Position numbers and translations under genes: made by a program
Source: Acidimicrobiaceae bacterium
Lineage (GTDB): Bacteria; Actinomycetota; Acidimicrobiia; Acidimicrobiales; Ilumatobacteraceae
Direction of reading: 5' to 3'
Assembly (NCBI GenBank): GCA_947450115.1
Contig: CANFUE010000019.1
Span: 1 to 32,865, forward strand
Length of the DNA: 32,865 bases
Part shown: in pieces, positions 1 to 7,629 of the stretch
Layout of the letters: every line of letters begins with the position of its first letter
Position numbering within the stretch: the first letter of the stretch is position 1
The notes under the pieces: generated by a model
Told to the model about the DNA's origin: nothing
What the model saw: the letters and a program-made list of their open reading frames with translations, nothing else
Database searches by the model: none

Positions 1-533
1 CCAAACCACTCTTGGAGTGATGCTGCGTTGGGGTCTTGGTTGACAAAGACCCAGCCTTGCCAAACATCGCAGGAAATAGTGGTGAGAAATTTGTCTTCGC
101 GACAGAAGTCGATGAAGTCACGTTCGTCGGGAATGCTGACGAGGCTGCCGTTGTCGATGCTGTACACCCAACCGTGGTATTGGCAACGCAGTTGATTTGC
201 GCAGCCCATTTTGTCGCGCACAACAGGTGCGCCGCGATGTTGACAGGTGTTGTAGAAGGCACGCACTTTCATGTCGTTGCCACGCACAATGACGATGGGA
301 ACTTTGAGGTCGCCAAATGTGAAGTAGTCGCCAGGGTTGGGAATATCTTCCGCACGACCCGCCATGACCCACACCTTTGACCACAAATGTTTGCGTTCAA
401 GTTCGTAGAACTCATCAGTGATGTAGCGATCAACCGAAATATCGTGGAACTTGGGGAAGCCAGCCGGTTCACCCGGGCGAGCAAATTGAGCTTCCATTTC
501 ACGAGTGAGGCGTTCAATGAGCTCAGCGTCCAT
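1..533 (-). CDS. Rieske [2Fe-2S] aromatic-ring-hydroxylating-type oxygenase alpha subunit, N-terminal part (cut by window edge)
   Basis: The ATG is at 533 on the minus strand and the frame stays open to base 1, giving 177 residues; the C-terminal catalytic domain lies outside. The visible part is the Rieske domain: CQH at residues 97-99 and CQYHGW at 117-122 supply the two Cys and two His ligands of the [2Fe-2S] cluster. Before it is the usual N-terminal segment with an ELERKHLWSKVW-type helix (44-55). By family knowledge these proteins pass electrons from the cluster to a mononuclear iron that activates O2 in the cytoplasm. The substrate cannot be inferred. It is the last visible gene of a minus-strand run that also holds the HEAT protein (66 nt upstream) and the small membrane protein. 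It differs from the two other Rieske proteins in this window, so it is not a local duplication. Confidence 0.9.
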   Translation of the reverse strand, partial: MDAELIERLTREMEAQFARPGEPAGFPKFHDISVDRYITDEFYELERKHLWSKVWVMAGRAEDIPNPGDYFTFGDLKVPIVIVRGNDMKVRAFYNTCQHRGAPVVRDKMGCANQLRCQYHGWVYSIDNGSLVSIPDERDFIDFCREDKFLTTISCDVWQGWVFVNQDPNAASLQEWF

Positions 534-599
534 GGCATTACGTTAGAACTTCTCTGGCTCAGAGTGTGTATCGGTACTTTGCGGCAAATTGTGAGGGAT

Positions 600-1187
600 T
601 TACAGTTCTTTTTCAATGGCAAGAAGGTCTTCAGCAGCTTGGCGCACCTGCCAATCGCGGTCGAGGAGAGCTTTTTCTAACGCTGCTGTTACTTCGGGAC
701 CATCGAAGGGGGCGAGAGCCAAAATGGCGCGACGCCGTATGGCTGGTTTATCGGCACAGCCTTGCAAGATGACGGGCACGGCCCGTGGGTCGCCGATGGC
801 TCCTAGTGCCGCAATGCATGATTCACGAACAATGGCATGGTCGTGATCTGCGCCGCCTTCGAGCAACAAAGCGAATTCTTCAGGGGTCACATCAACTCGT
901 TCGCCTAATGACCACGCAGCGGTTTCAGCAACGGCAAAGTCAACATCGTGCAAAAGTATGGAGAGGTTGATGCGTGGTTCAACTGCACCGAGTTGAGCCA
1001 AGCGGTGACGTACTAACCGTGATGGGTCTACTTCAGCACGACGGATGTGCTCGTCGGTGAGCACATTATTTTTTAAAAGCCCGTGCAGTGCAAGCGAACG
1101 GATGTGGTCGCTGGTATCTGCGAAGGCTGTACGAAGCAGCTCAGAGTTGCCTTCATGACCAGCGAGTAAAACTTCGTGTGCTTGCAT
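600..1187 (-). CDS. HEAT-repeat protein
   Basis: The product is 195 aa and almost wholly built of short paired helices with the HEAT/PBS-lyase-type pattern, for example VRESCIAALGAIGDPRAVP (about 119-137), then a repeat ending in ILALAPF and a last one with DRDWQVRQAAEDLLAIE near the C-terminus. It has no signal peptide, membrane segment or catalytic motif. Such alpha-solenoids usually act as protein-binding scaffolds; some bacterial relatives attach cofactors to phycobiliproteins, but nothing here points to that. The start is the ATG at 1187; no clear Shine-Dalgarno precedes it. It lies 25 nt after the small membrane protein gene and 66 nt before the Rieske gene on the same strand, so co-transcription is possible. 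The specific role is unknown. Confidence 0.75.
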   Translation of the reverse strand: MQAHEVLLAGHEGNSELLRTAFADTSDHIRSLALHGLLKNNVLTDEHIRRAEVDPSRLVRHRLAQLGAVEPRINLSILLHDVDFAVAETAAWSLGERVDVTPEEFALLLEGGADHDHAIVRESCIAALGAIGDPRAVPVILQGCADKPAIRRRAILALAPFDGPEVTAALEKALLDRDWQVRQAAEDLLAIEKEL

Positions 1188-1212
1188 GGCGAGAGGCGCG
1201 TGGGAAATACTT

Positions 1213-1503
1213 TTACTTCAAAAGCCCTGTAATGGAACCAACTGCCGTGCTCACTACGAACGACAAGGCAAATGCCAATGTGGCGCCTACCGCAACTGCA
1301 ATTGCGAGCAGCAAAGCCGACGACTGCGCTTTGCGTACCGGGGCAGGTTCTTCATAAAGAGGTTGCTGGCGTTGGTCGACGCGCACAAGAATTGGCTGGG
1401 GAGCCCTTTTGGGGCCATTCCCCAGAAACTTATCGATGAGATTTTGAGCTGTGCCGCCTCGGCCAAGAAGAAAGATGGCGATGCAAGCGAGGAAGCCCAC
1501 CAC
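1213..1503 (-). CDS. Small two-helix membrane protein, unknown function
   Basis: The frame ends at 1213. Its C-terminal 95 or so residues look like a real protein: a hydrophobic helix (VVGFLACIAIFLLG), a basic and proline-containing linker with paired KR/RAPQP and EEPAPVRK stretches, and a second long hydrophobic helix (LLLAIAVAVGATLAFALSF). This predicts a small inner-membrane protein with a loop of about 50 residues between two helices. The start is unclear. GTG at 1503 avoids overlap with the divergent protease gene but has no visible ribosome site; GTG at 1590 has AGG four bases upstream but would overlap the protease start by 35 nt. The open frame to 1695 is too long, because its first part is antisense to the protease coding region. 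I recognise no family. Confidence 0.5.
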   Translation of the reverse strand: MVGFLACIAIFLLGRGGTAQNLIDKFLGNGPKRAPQPILVRVDQRQQPLYEEPAPVRKAQSSALLLAIAVAVGATLAFALSFVVSTAVGSITGLLK

Positions 1504-1555
1504 AACTGCACGTATGGTGACATCACTATTCGAGAGTGCAACAATCGAGAGCGAT

Positions 1556-2692
1556 ATGACTGAGTTTAACCCGGAGAATCTATTGAGCACGATGCCTGTA
1601 ATGGTACCTCCACCGCCGCAACCTGCCACACCACACAAGCGTTTGTGGTGGGCATTACCTATCATCACGCTGGCATGGCTCGTACCTTTAGCCATTGTGG
1701 TGTCGGGTTCAATGCCTATTCAACGGTGGGAAACTGCGCCAGGAGAAACCAATGCCGTCGGGCCGCGGCTCACCTTTGATGGGGCAAAGCGCTACACCTC
1801 AACGAATCCATTTCTCTTTGTCACCGCATATGGAACACAACTCACTGCATTAGAGAGTTTTGTGGGCTGGGTCGATGCCGACATCAATGTGCAAACAAAA
1901 AAGCAACGTTTTGGCAACGTCAACCCCACTGCACAGCGCCGACTGGGGTATCAAGCCATGATTGGGGCGAAACAAATAGCTGAGTACGTTGCATTGAAGC
2001 GTTTGGGCTACAAGGTGTCCTTTCACTATGGGTCAGTCATTTTGGAACAAGTGATTTGCAATGCAGCCCCTACTGCAGATTCTGCGTGCAAGCTATTGGA
2101 ACCGGGCAATGTCATCGATGCTGTGAATGGAAAGCCAACACTTACCCTCGATGTCTTACTTGAGGCGATGCAAGGCGCCAAACTCGATTCTGTAGTTGCG
2201 CTCACTATTCATGATTTAAATAGCAATGCCAATGAAACGCGCCGCAATGTCAAGGTGCGTCTCATTCCGAGCCCCAGCGACCCCAGCCGAGCCATCATTG
2301 GTTTTGTGCCCGCAGATACTCGTACCGTTGAAGTGCCCTTTGAAGTGAATATCGACACCGACACCATCGGTGGGCCCTCGGCTGGCCTTGCTTTTACGTT
2401 GTCACTTCTCGATGAACTCACCCCAGGCCCGTTAGCGGGAAATATCAAGGTGGCCACAACGGGAACAATTGACGAAGAAGGCAATGTTGGCGCTATTGGG
2501 GCCCTCCACCAAAAGACGGTTGCTGTCAAAGCCTCAGGCGCAAAGGTTTTTCTTGTGCCAGCTTCACAGTCTGATGCAGAAATCGCCGACGCGAAAGCTG
2601 TGGCAGGGAACTCACTTGCAGTGATTCCGGTGAAGACCCTCGACGAGGCGCTCAAGGTGCTTCAAAAATACGGTGGCGGGCTCAAGCAATAG
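1556..2692 (+). CDS. Membrane-anchored PDZ-S16 (Lon-type) serine protease, YlbL-like
   Basis: The 378-aa product has a proline-rich cytoplasmic N-terminus, one membrane helix (about residues 30-50, LWWALPIITLAWLVPLAIV), a PDZ-like region (about 130-225, with LEPGNVIDAVNG typical of the peptide-binding fold) and a C-terminal Lon proteolytic domain. The Ser-Lys dyad is visible as Ser275 in GGPSAG and Lys320 in HQKTVAV, at the usual spacing of about 45 residues. The catalytic domain should lie outside the membrane. The start is ATG 1556, preceded by a GAGAG stretch; the frame is open further upstream, but that part is antisense to the small membrane protein. I recall the relative Rv3194c of M. 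tuberculosis lying next to a UPF0182 gene; here a UPF0182 gene follows one gene later. Substrates are unknown. Confidence 0.88.
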   Translation: MTEFNPENLLSTMPVMVPPPPQPATPHKRLWWALPIITLAWLVPLAIVVSGSMPIQRWETAPGETNAVGPRLTFDGAKRYTSTNPFLFVTAYGTQLTALESFVGWVDADINVQTKKQRFGNVNPTAQRRLGYQAMIGAKQIAEYVALKRLGYKVSFHYGSVILEQVICNAAPTADSACKLLEPGNVIDAVNGKPTLTLDVLLEAMQGAKLDSVVALTIHDLNSNANETRRNVKVRLIPSPSDPSRAIIGFVPADTRTVEVPFEVNIDTDTIGGPSAGLAFTLSLLDELTPGPLAGNIKVATTGTIDEEGNVGAIGALHQKTVAVKASGAKVFLVPASQSDAEIADAKAVAGNSLAVIPVKTLDEALKVLQKYGGGLKQ

Positions 2693-2705
2693 GGTTGAAT
2701 CCTTG

Positions 2706-2725
2706 TGTGGCATGGGAATGCCACA
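2706..2725 (+). other. Intergenic hairpin with GGGA (GNRA-type) tetraloop
   Basis: TGTGGCAT (2706-2713) and ATGCCACA (2718-2725) are perfect inverted repeats around GGGA. The hairpin starts 13 nt after the protease stop and ends 33 nt before the DivIVA-protein start. No T-run follows, so it is a poor intrinsic terminator; an RNA processing or stability element between two cotranscribed genes is possible. Its position also argues against translation starting upstream of 2759. Confidence 0.4.
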
Positions 2726-2758
2726 AGAAGCAGGGTGATACAGCGTATTGTCTTTGAA

Positions 2759-4651
2759 ATGGCGATCTCTTTTTCACGTCCCGACCCTTCTTCGCCTGCG
2801 GCGGTGAGCGCAGCCTCGTTCAACGTCAGCCGTCGTGGATTCGATCAGACCGAAGTTCGTGACTTTTTGCGCATGGTGTCGGCCGAGATGGCCCGCCTGC
2901 AAGAACGCGAGCGCTTCCTTGAAAGTGAATTAAAAGCGATGCAAACGCGGGGGATGTCTGCCCCCGGAATGCTCGATGAAGAAGTGGTCACCACTCTTTT
3001 GGGCGAAGAAGCAGCTCGAGTGCTGGGCACAGCGCGCGAAGCAAGCAGCCAAATTCGTTTGCGCGCCGAAGAGGCTGCAACTCGTTTAGTGAAAGAAGCA
3101 AGTTCCGACGCCACGCGCCTGCGCGAGGAAGCCGAACTCGAGGCTGTGCGTCGTCGAGAAGATGCTGCTGCCGATGCGGAAGCTGAAATTGAACTTGCCA
3201 AACAGCAGGGCCGCGACATGGTGAATGAAGCTCGCGAATACCGCGAAAAGGTACTCACCGAACTTGCTCGTCGCCGTGAACTTGCACGTGAACAAATTGA
3301 GCAACTCATTCACAATCGCGACCGTTTGTTAAATGCATTTGAGCGTGCACGTTTAGCAACAGACGATGTAATGACAGGTCTTGTGTCGGTTGATCACGAT
3401 CTGCCACGCGAGTACATCAATTTGGCACCTACCACTGGTCCAGTTCCCACCATTGTGCTGGAACGCGTTGTGGAAGCTTTCAAAGAAGCAGAAGAGACGG
3501 AAAGTATTGAGCTTTTCGACCATACAAAATTAGAAGAAATAACACCCGAGGCAACTCAAGAAGTTGCCGAGGAATTTGTCACCGAAGTCATTGAAGAAGT
3601 TGCTGTTGCAGAAGAAGTGGCTCCAGTTGACGATGTACTCGTGGAAATTGAAGTCATCGAAACAGTTGTTGTTGAAGAGGCTCCTGTTGTTCAAGTCATA
3701 GAACCTGTTGTAGTTGTAGAAGATGAAAAATCGAATGTGGTGAATCTTTTCTCAAAAGAGCGCCCACGGCCAGAAGCCGCGGTTGAAGTAAATCCGGAAC
3801 ATCCCAGTGTCGATAAAACTGTTGTACCAAAGAGCGATACCAATGCACAGGCCGTAGAAAATCTTTTTGCGCGGCTTCGCGAGGCAACCGTCGATAAAGC
3901 TGCAAGCAATGCAGTATCTGGCGGAAAAGTGATTGAGCCGCGTAAAGCAAATAAAAAAACTGAAGTTGCAAAAGAAGCAGTAACTCCCGTTGCTCCGGTG
4001 CAACCCATGCACGACGCGAGTGCGTTTGCCCGACGTGATGAAGTGCTTGCGCCCGTTGTAGTTGCAATGTCGCGCAAATTAAAGCGTGTACTTGCCGACG
4101 AAGAAAATGAAGTACTTGAATACCTGCGCGGCAAGAAAAATGCCCTCACCATCGATGCAATAGTCGGTGAATTAGAAGTACATGTAAAGCGCTACAGCGA
4201 TGCAGTAGCCGACGACATCATGACCGCAGCTAAAGGTGCAGCAAAGAGTGCAAAAACTGCCGATGTTGTACCAACAGTCGATGTGCTTATCGACACTCAA
4301 CTGGTGAAGCCGTTGCGTGATCGTTTAGCAAAAGCTATTGAGCAAAATGGCACAGACCGTGTGGCGATGGCGAAAGCACTGCGCGGGGTATACCGGCAGT
4401 GGAAGAGCCAACATATCGATGAACAAGTAGACGACATTGCTTGTTTGTCATATAGCCGTGGTTTTTTTGTAGGGGTAAAGCCGGGTACGCAAGTGTGCTG
4501 GATGGTCGACCCGAACGGCCCAGAATGCCCCGATGCGGAAGATAATTCTCTCGCAGGTTGTATTGCACTAGGCAAAGAATTTCCAACGGGGAATGCTCAT
4601 CCGCTAGCACATGCTGGCTGCCGTTGCTTACTCGCCCCAGTGCAGCAGTAG
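2759..4651 (+). CDS. DivIVA-domain coiled-coil protein with C-terminal phage MuF-like Cys/His motif
   Basis: The product is 630 aa. Residues 20-60 match a DivIVA N-terminal domain (FNVSRRGFDQTEVRDFLRMV), the part that in Wag31/DivIVA proteins targets curved membrane at poles and septa. A long charged coiled coil follows (about 75-205), then a very acidic Val/Glu-rich linker (about 235-330) and a helical region (about 440-570). The last 50 residues hold Cys580, Cys590, Cys601, His614 and the terminal HAGCRC (618-623). That tail resembles the HPxCRC end of phage Mu gpF-type head-morphogenesis proteins. The start is ATG 2759, just before the DivIVA domain; no clear ribosome site is seen and GTG 2735 is an alternative. 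It lies between the PDZ-S16 protease and UPF0182 genes, all on one strand, so an envelope or cell-pole role is plausible. Exact function is unknown. Confidence 0.8.
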   Translation: MAISFSRPDPSSPAAVSAASFNVSRRGFDQTEVRDFLRMVSAEMARLQERERFLESELKAMQTRGMSAPGMLDEEVVTTLLGEEAARVLGTAREASSQIRLRAEEAATRLVKEASSDATRLREEAELEAVRRREDAAADAEAEIELAKQQGRDMVNEAREYREKVLTELARRRELAREQIEQLIHNRDRLLNAFERARLATDDVMTGLVSVDHDLPREYINLAPTTGPVPTIVLERVVEAFKEAEETESIELFDHTKLEEITPEATQEVAEEFVTEVIEEVAVAEEVAPVDDVLVEIEVIETVVVEEAPVVQVIEPVVVVEDEKSNVVNLFSKERPRPEAAVEVNPEHPSVDKTVVPKSDTNAQAVENLFARLREATVDKAASNAVSGGKVIEPRKANKKTEVAKEAVTPVAPVQPMHDASAFARRDEVLAPVVVAMSRKLKRVLADEENEVLEYLRGKKNALTIDAIVGELEVHVKRYSDAVADDIMTAAKGAAKSAKTADVVPTVDVLIDTQLVKPLRDRLAKAIEQNGTDRVAMAKALRGVYRQWKSQHIDEQVDDIACLSYSRGFFVGVKPGTQVCWMVDPNGPECPDAEDNSLAGCIALGKEFPTGNAHPLAHAGCRCLLAPVQQ

Positions 4652-4661
4652 TCTCCATGAG

Positions 4662-7628
4662 GTGAGCAACACCTCAGATAACTCCTCAAATTCACCCTTC
4701 GGCATACCCCGATTACCACGCATCAAAATTGGCAAACCCAATCGTGGTCGTATTGCAATAGCCGTGGCAATTGCCATTGTGGTTGTGCTTATTTTGTCGG
4801 CAAAAAATTTATCTTCGTTCTATGTGAACGTTCTTTGGCACCAAGCTATTGGTCGAACCGATGTGTTGTGGGGAATTCTTGGAGCTAAAGGTCTTCTCAT
4901 CGGGGTGTTCAGTTTAGTTTTTGCCATTCTCCTCTGGGTCAATATGGCTGTTGCCGATCGTCTGGCTCCTGACAATGTTCCCGACTCCGACGAGCAACGT
5001 ACGCTCATACCCCTTCGCGCCGCACTGAAAAAAAGAAGCAAGCTTGTGCGCACGCTTTTGGCAGTGGTGCTCGGCGTTCTCATTGGGCTGCCTGCAGCAG
5101 CGCATTGGGAGCAATGGTTGCTCTTTCGTCATAGCCAAAGCTTTGGTATAGCCGACCCGCTTTTCAAGAAAGACATTGGTTTCTATGTCTTCCAACTGCC
5201 CTTTTTGGAATTCATAGTTGCCTGGGCATTTGGAGCCCTTGTGCTCATTGCCATTGTTATCGCTTTTTTGCATTACATCAATGGCTCTATTCGCTTGCAG
5301 GGAACAGACGAGCACGTCACTCCTCAAGCAAAAGTGCACGTGTCGGTTTTACTTGCATGCCTTGCGTTAGTGCGCGCTGCCAACTATTGGCTCTCACGCT
5401 TTGATCTCACTCGCTCCACTCGTGGTGTGGTGAATGGAGCAACGTACACCGATGTTAAAGCACAACTCCCGTCTCTCAATTTGATGATTCTTGTTTCTAT
5501 TGCCGTTGCCGCATTGTTCTTGTGGAATGTTCGTCAACGTGGCTGGCGTTTACCGGTGCTAGGCATTGCCCTATGGGCCGTCGTTGCACTAGTTGCTGGC
5601 ACTGTTTACCCAGCAATTATTCAGCGTTTCGTTGTGCAGCCAAACGTCAGTACGCGTGAACTTCCTTACATTGAGCGCAACCTCAACGCAACGAAAGCTG
5701 CACTTGGTATAGCGAAAGTAACCACTAAAAATTTCGAGATTTCACCCATCGCTGCAAAAGAAGTAACAGCCGACCCTGCACCATTGCGAGATGTTCGTCA
5801 ACTCGACCCCAGTGAAATGCGTGATCGCTTTGCACTCGACCAAGGTCTTACATCGTTTTATACCATTCGTGATCTCGATGTTGACCGCTACAAAATTGGC
5901 GGACGCGTGCAGCAAGTCATGTTGGCTACCCGCGAATTGAACTCGGCCGGTATTCCCAATGCCACTTGGGTATCGCGGCACCTGTTGTATACGCACGGAT
6001 GCGGCATTGTTGCTGCTCCAGCAAGTGCGGTAACAACCGATGGGCGACCCTCGTATATCGATATTGGAGTCAAGCAGCCACAGTTGTATTTTGGCGACAA
6101 CACGCTCGACTATGCATTAACGAATACGTCGAAAGCAGAGCAGCCTTGCCCGACGTTGAAGGCAACTCCATATTCAGGAACAACCGGAATCGCTTTAAAT
6201 TCCACACTGCGACGAGTTGCAATGGCCATCAATTTCGGTGAGTACAACCTCTTTGGGTCGAACCTCATCAACGACAAGTCGCAAATTTTGCTTGTGCGAG
6301 ATGTGAAAGCACGTGTACAGAAACTTGCTCCGTTTTTGAGTTTTGATGCCGACCCTTACCCTGTGGTTCAAAATGGGAAAGTGAGTTGGGTCATCGACGC
6401 TTTTACTTCGACTAGTCGTTACCCATACGCACAGCCAGCCAACATTGATCAACTCACTCCTGGAAGCGGTTTGAATCACAACTTTAATTATGCGCGCAAC
6501 AGCGTGAAGGCAGTTGTCGATGCATATACGGGTGCAGTTACTTTTTATGTAGTTGACCCAGCTGACCCCATCGCTCGGGCATGGAGTAAGGCATTCCCCA
6601 AGCTCTTTACCGATGTAAAGAAAGCACCAGCCACACTTACATCGCACTTTCGTTATTCAGAAGATCTTTTCCGCGTACAAACAAACACTTATGCGAAATA
6701 CCACTTCTCCGACCCAACACTTTTCTTCAACCGCGACGGCGCTTGGAGCGTTGCGCAGGCCCCACCACTAGAGCCTGAACAAGCAGCAGGAATTGTTGGC
6801 AATACCGCCCTAGCTACTGGCACAGGTGACGCCGTTACTGTGCAAGATGCAAATGTCGCACGGTTTGAGCCGTATTACACCATCTTCCATGCGCCAAACA
6901 GCACAACAGATGCTGGTGTATTTTCGATGTTGCGACCTTTTGTTCCCTTCTCATCTGACAACTCGCGTAAAGAATTGCGCTCCATGATGGTTGTGTCGAG
7001 TGATCCTGCAACCTATGGGCAAATGACGTTGTATGAATTTGCTGATCCGCTACCACCCGGACCAGCAACTGTTGCCGCTCAGTTCGACAGCGAACCTTCT
7101 ATTTCACAAACCATTACTCCGCTTGACCAACGCGGATCACGAGTGGTATTTGGCGATTTGCAAATCATTCCTGTTGCAAAAAGCCTTGTCTACGTTCGTC
7201 CAATGTTTGTTCGCCCAGATGACGTAACCGCAAAACAAGTTTTCGTGCGAAAAATTCTTGCGTCATATGATTCACGATCAGTCATCGCCGACTCGGTGAG
7301 TGGTGCCATTGCAAAACTATTCCCAGGCTTTTCTCTCAACTTGGGCGACCGTGTAGGTGGCGCGAATTCTTCAACGGGCTCCGATACCACGAACACAACA
7401 GTGCCGGGTGCTACTCCAACCACGTTGCCGGGCAACACGGGAACAACACCAACAACAGTTGTTGCTGGAGTTCCACAAAGCCCATCTGAATTGTTGGCAG
7501 CAGCCGATGCGCTGTTTAGCGAAGCCGATGCTGCGCTTGCGTTGACACCACCAGATTTCTCGACATATCAAGCCAAGCAAGCTGCTGCTCGAGAATTGGT
7601 TCGTAAGGCACTTGCTGCGGTTAAGTAA
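4662..7628 (+). CDS. UPF0182 family integral membrane protein (COG1615)
   Basis: The 988-aa product has seven hydrophobic segments in its first 340 residues, starting with IAIAVAIAIVVVLILSA (about 31-47), followed by a soluble region of about 600 residues with the family's characteristic stretches, for example the LPYIERNLNATK segment just after the last helix. The C-terminus has a Thr/Pro-rich linker (TTVPGATPTTLPGNTGTTPTT) and a short helical end found in actinobacterial members. Length is normal for the family. GTG 4662 is the preferred start, 10 nt after the DivIVA-protein stop; an ATG at 4611 would overlap that gene. The family is widespread in actinobacteria but its molecular function is not established. 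It is the last gene of the 1556-7628 cluster and ends 1 nt from the convergent transporter gene. Confidence 0.9.
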   Translation: MSNTSDNSSNSPFGIPRLPRIKIGKPNRGRIAIAVAIAIVVVLILSAKNLSSFYVNVLWHQAIGRTDVLWGILGAKGLLIGVFSLVFAILLWVNMAVADRLAPDNVPDSDEQRTLIPLRAALKKRSKLVRTLLAVVLGVLIGLPAAAHWEQWLLFRHSQSFGIADPLFKKDIGFYVFQLPFLEFIVAWAFGALVLIAIVIAFLHYINGSIRLQGTDEHVTPQAKVHVSVLLACLALVRAANYWLSRFDLTRSTRGVVNGATYTDVKAQLPSLNLMILVSIAVAALFLWNVRQRGWRLPVLGIALWAVVALVAGTVYPAIIQRFVVQPNVSTRELPYIERNLNATKAALGIAKVTTKNFEISPIAAKEVTADPAPLRDVRQLDPSEMRDRFALDQGLTSFYTIRDLDVDRYKIGGRVQQVMLATRELNSAGIPNATWVSRHLLYTHGCGIVAAPASAVTTDGRPSYIDIGVKQPQLYFGDNTLDYALTNTSKAEQPCPTLKATPYSGTTGIALNSTLRRVAMAINFGEYNLFGSNLINDKSQILLVRDVKARVQKLAPFLSFDADPYPVVQNGKVSWVIDAFTSTSRYPYAQPANIDQLTPGSGLNHNFNYARNSVKAVVDAYTGAVTFYVVDPADPIARAWSKAFPKLFTDVKKAPATLTSHFRYSEDLFRVQTNTYAKYHFSDPTLFFNRDGAWSVAQAPPLEPEQAAGIVGNTALATGTGDAVTVQDANVARFEPYYTIFHAPNSTTDAGVFSMLRPFVPFSSDNSRKELRSMMVVSSDPATYGQMTLYEFADPLPPGPATVAAQFDSEPSISQTITPLDQRGSRVVFGDLQIIPVAKSLVYVRPMFVRPDDVTAKQVFVRKILASYDSRSVIADSVSGAIAKLFPGFSLNLGDRVGGANSSTGSDTTNTTVPGATPTTLPGNTGTTPTTVVAGVPQSPSELLAAADALFSEADAALALTPPDFSTYQAKQAAARELVRKALAAVK

Positions 7629-7629
7629 T

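Noticed and set aside
36-680. Two plus-strand open frames (36-380 and 387-680)
   Set aside because: They are antisense to the Rieske fragment and the end of the HEAT-repeat gene, both of which have clear family patterns.
2209-2655. Antisense open frame of 148 aa
   Set aside because: Sits over the Lon-type catalytic domain of the protease gene.
2845-3309. Long antisense open frame (154 aa, Ser/Arg/Ala-rich)
   Set aside because: It is the mirror of the Glu/Ala/Arg-rich coiled coil of the DivIVA-domain gene; composition bias explains its length.
3541-3730. Possible tandem repeat in the DivIVA-protein gene
   Set aside because: The Glu/Val-rich stretch is low complexity without a fixed repeat unit.
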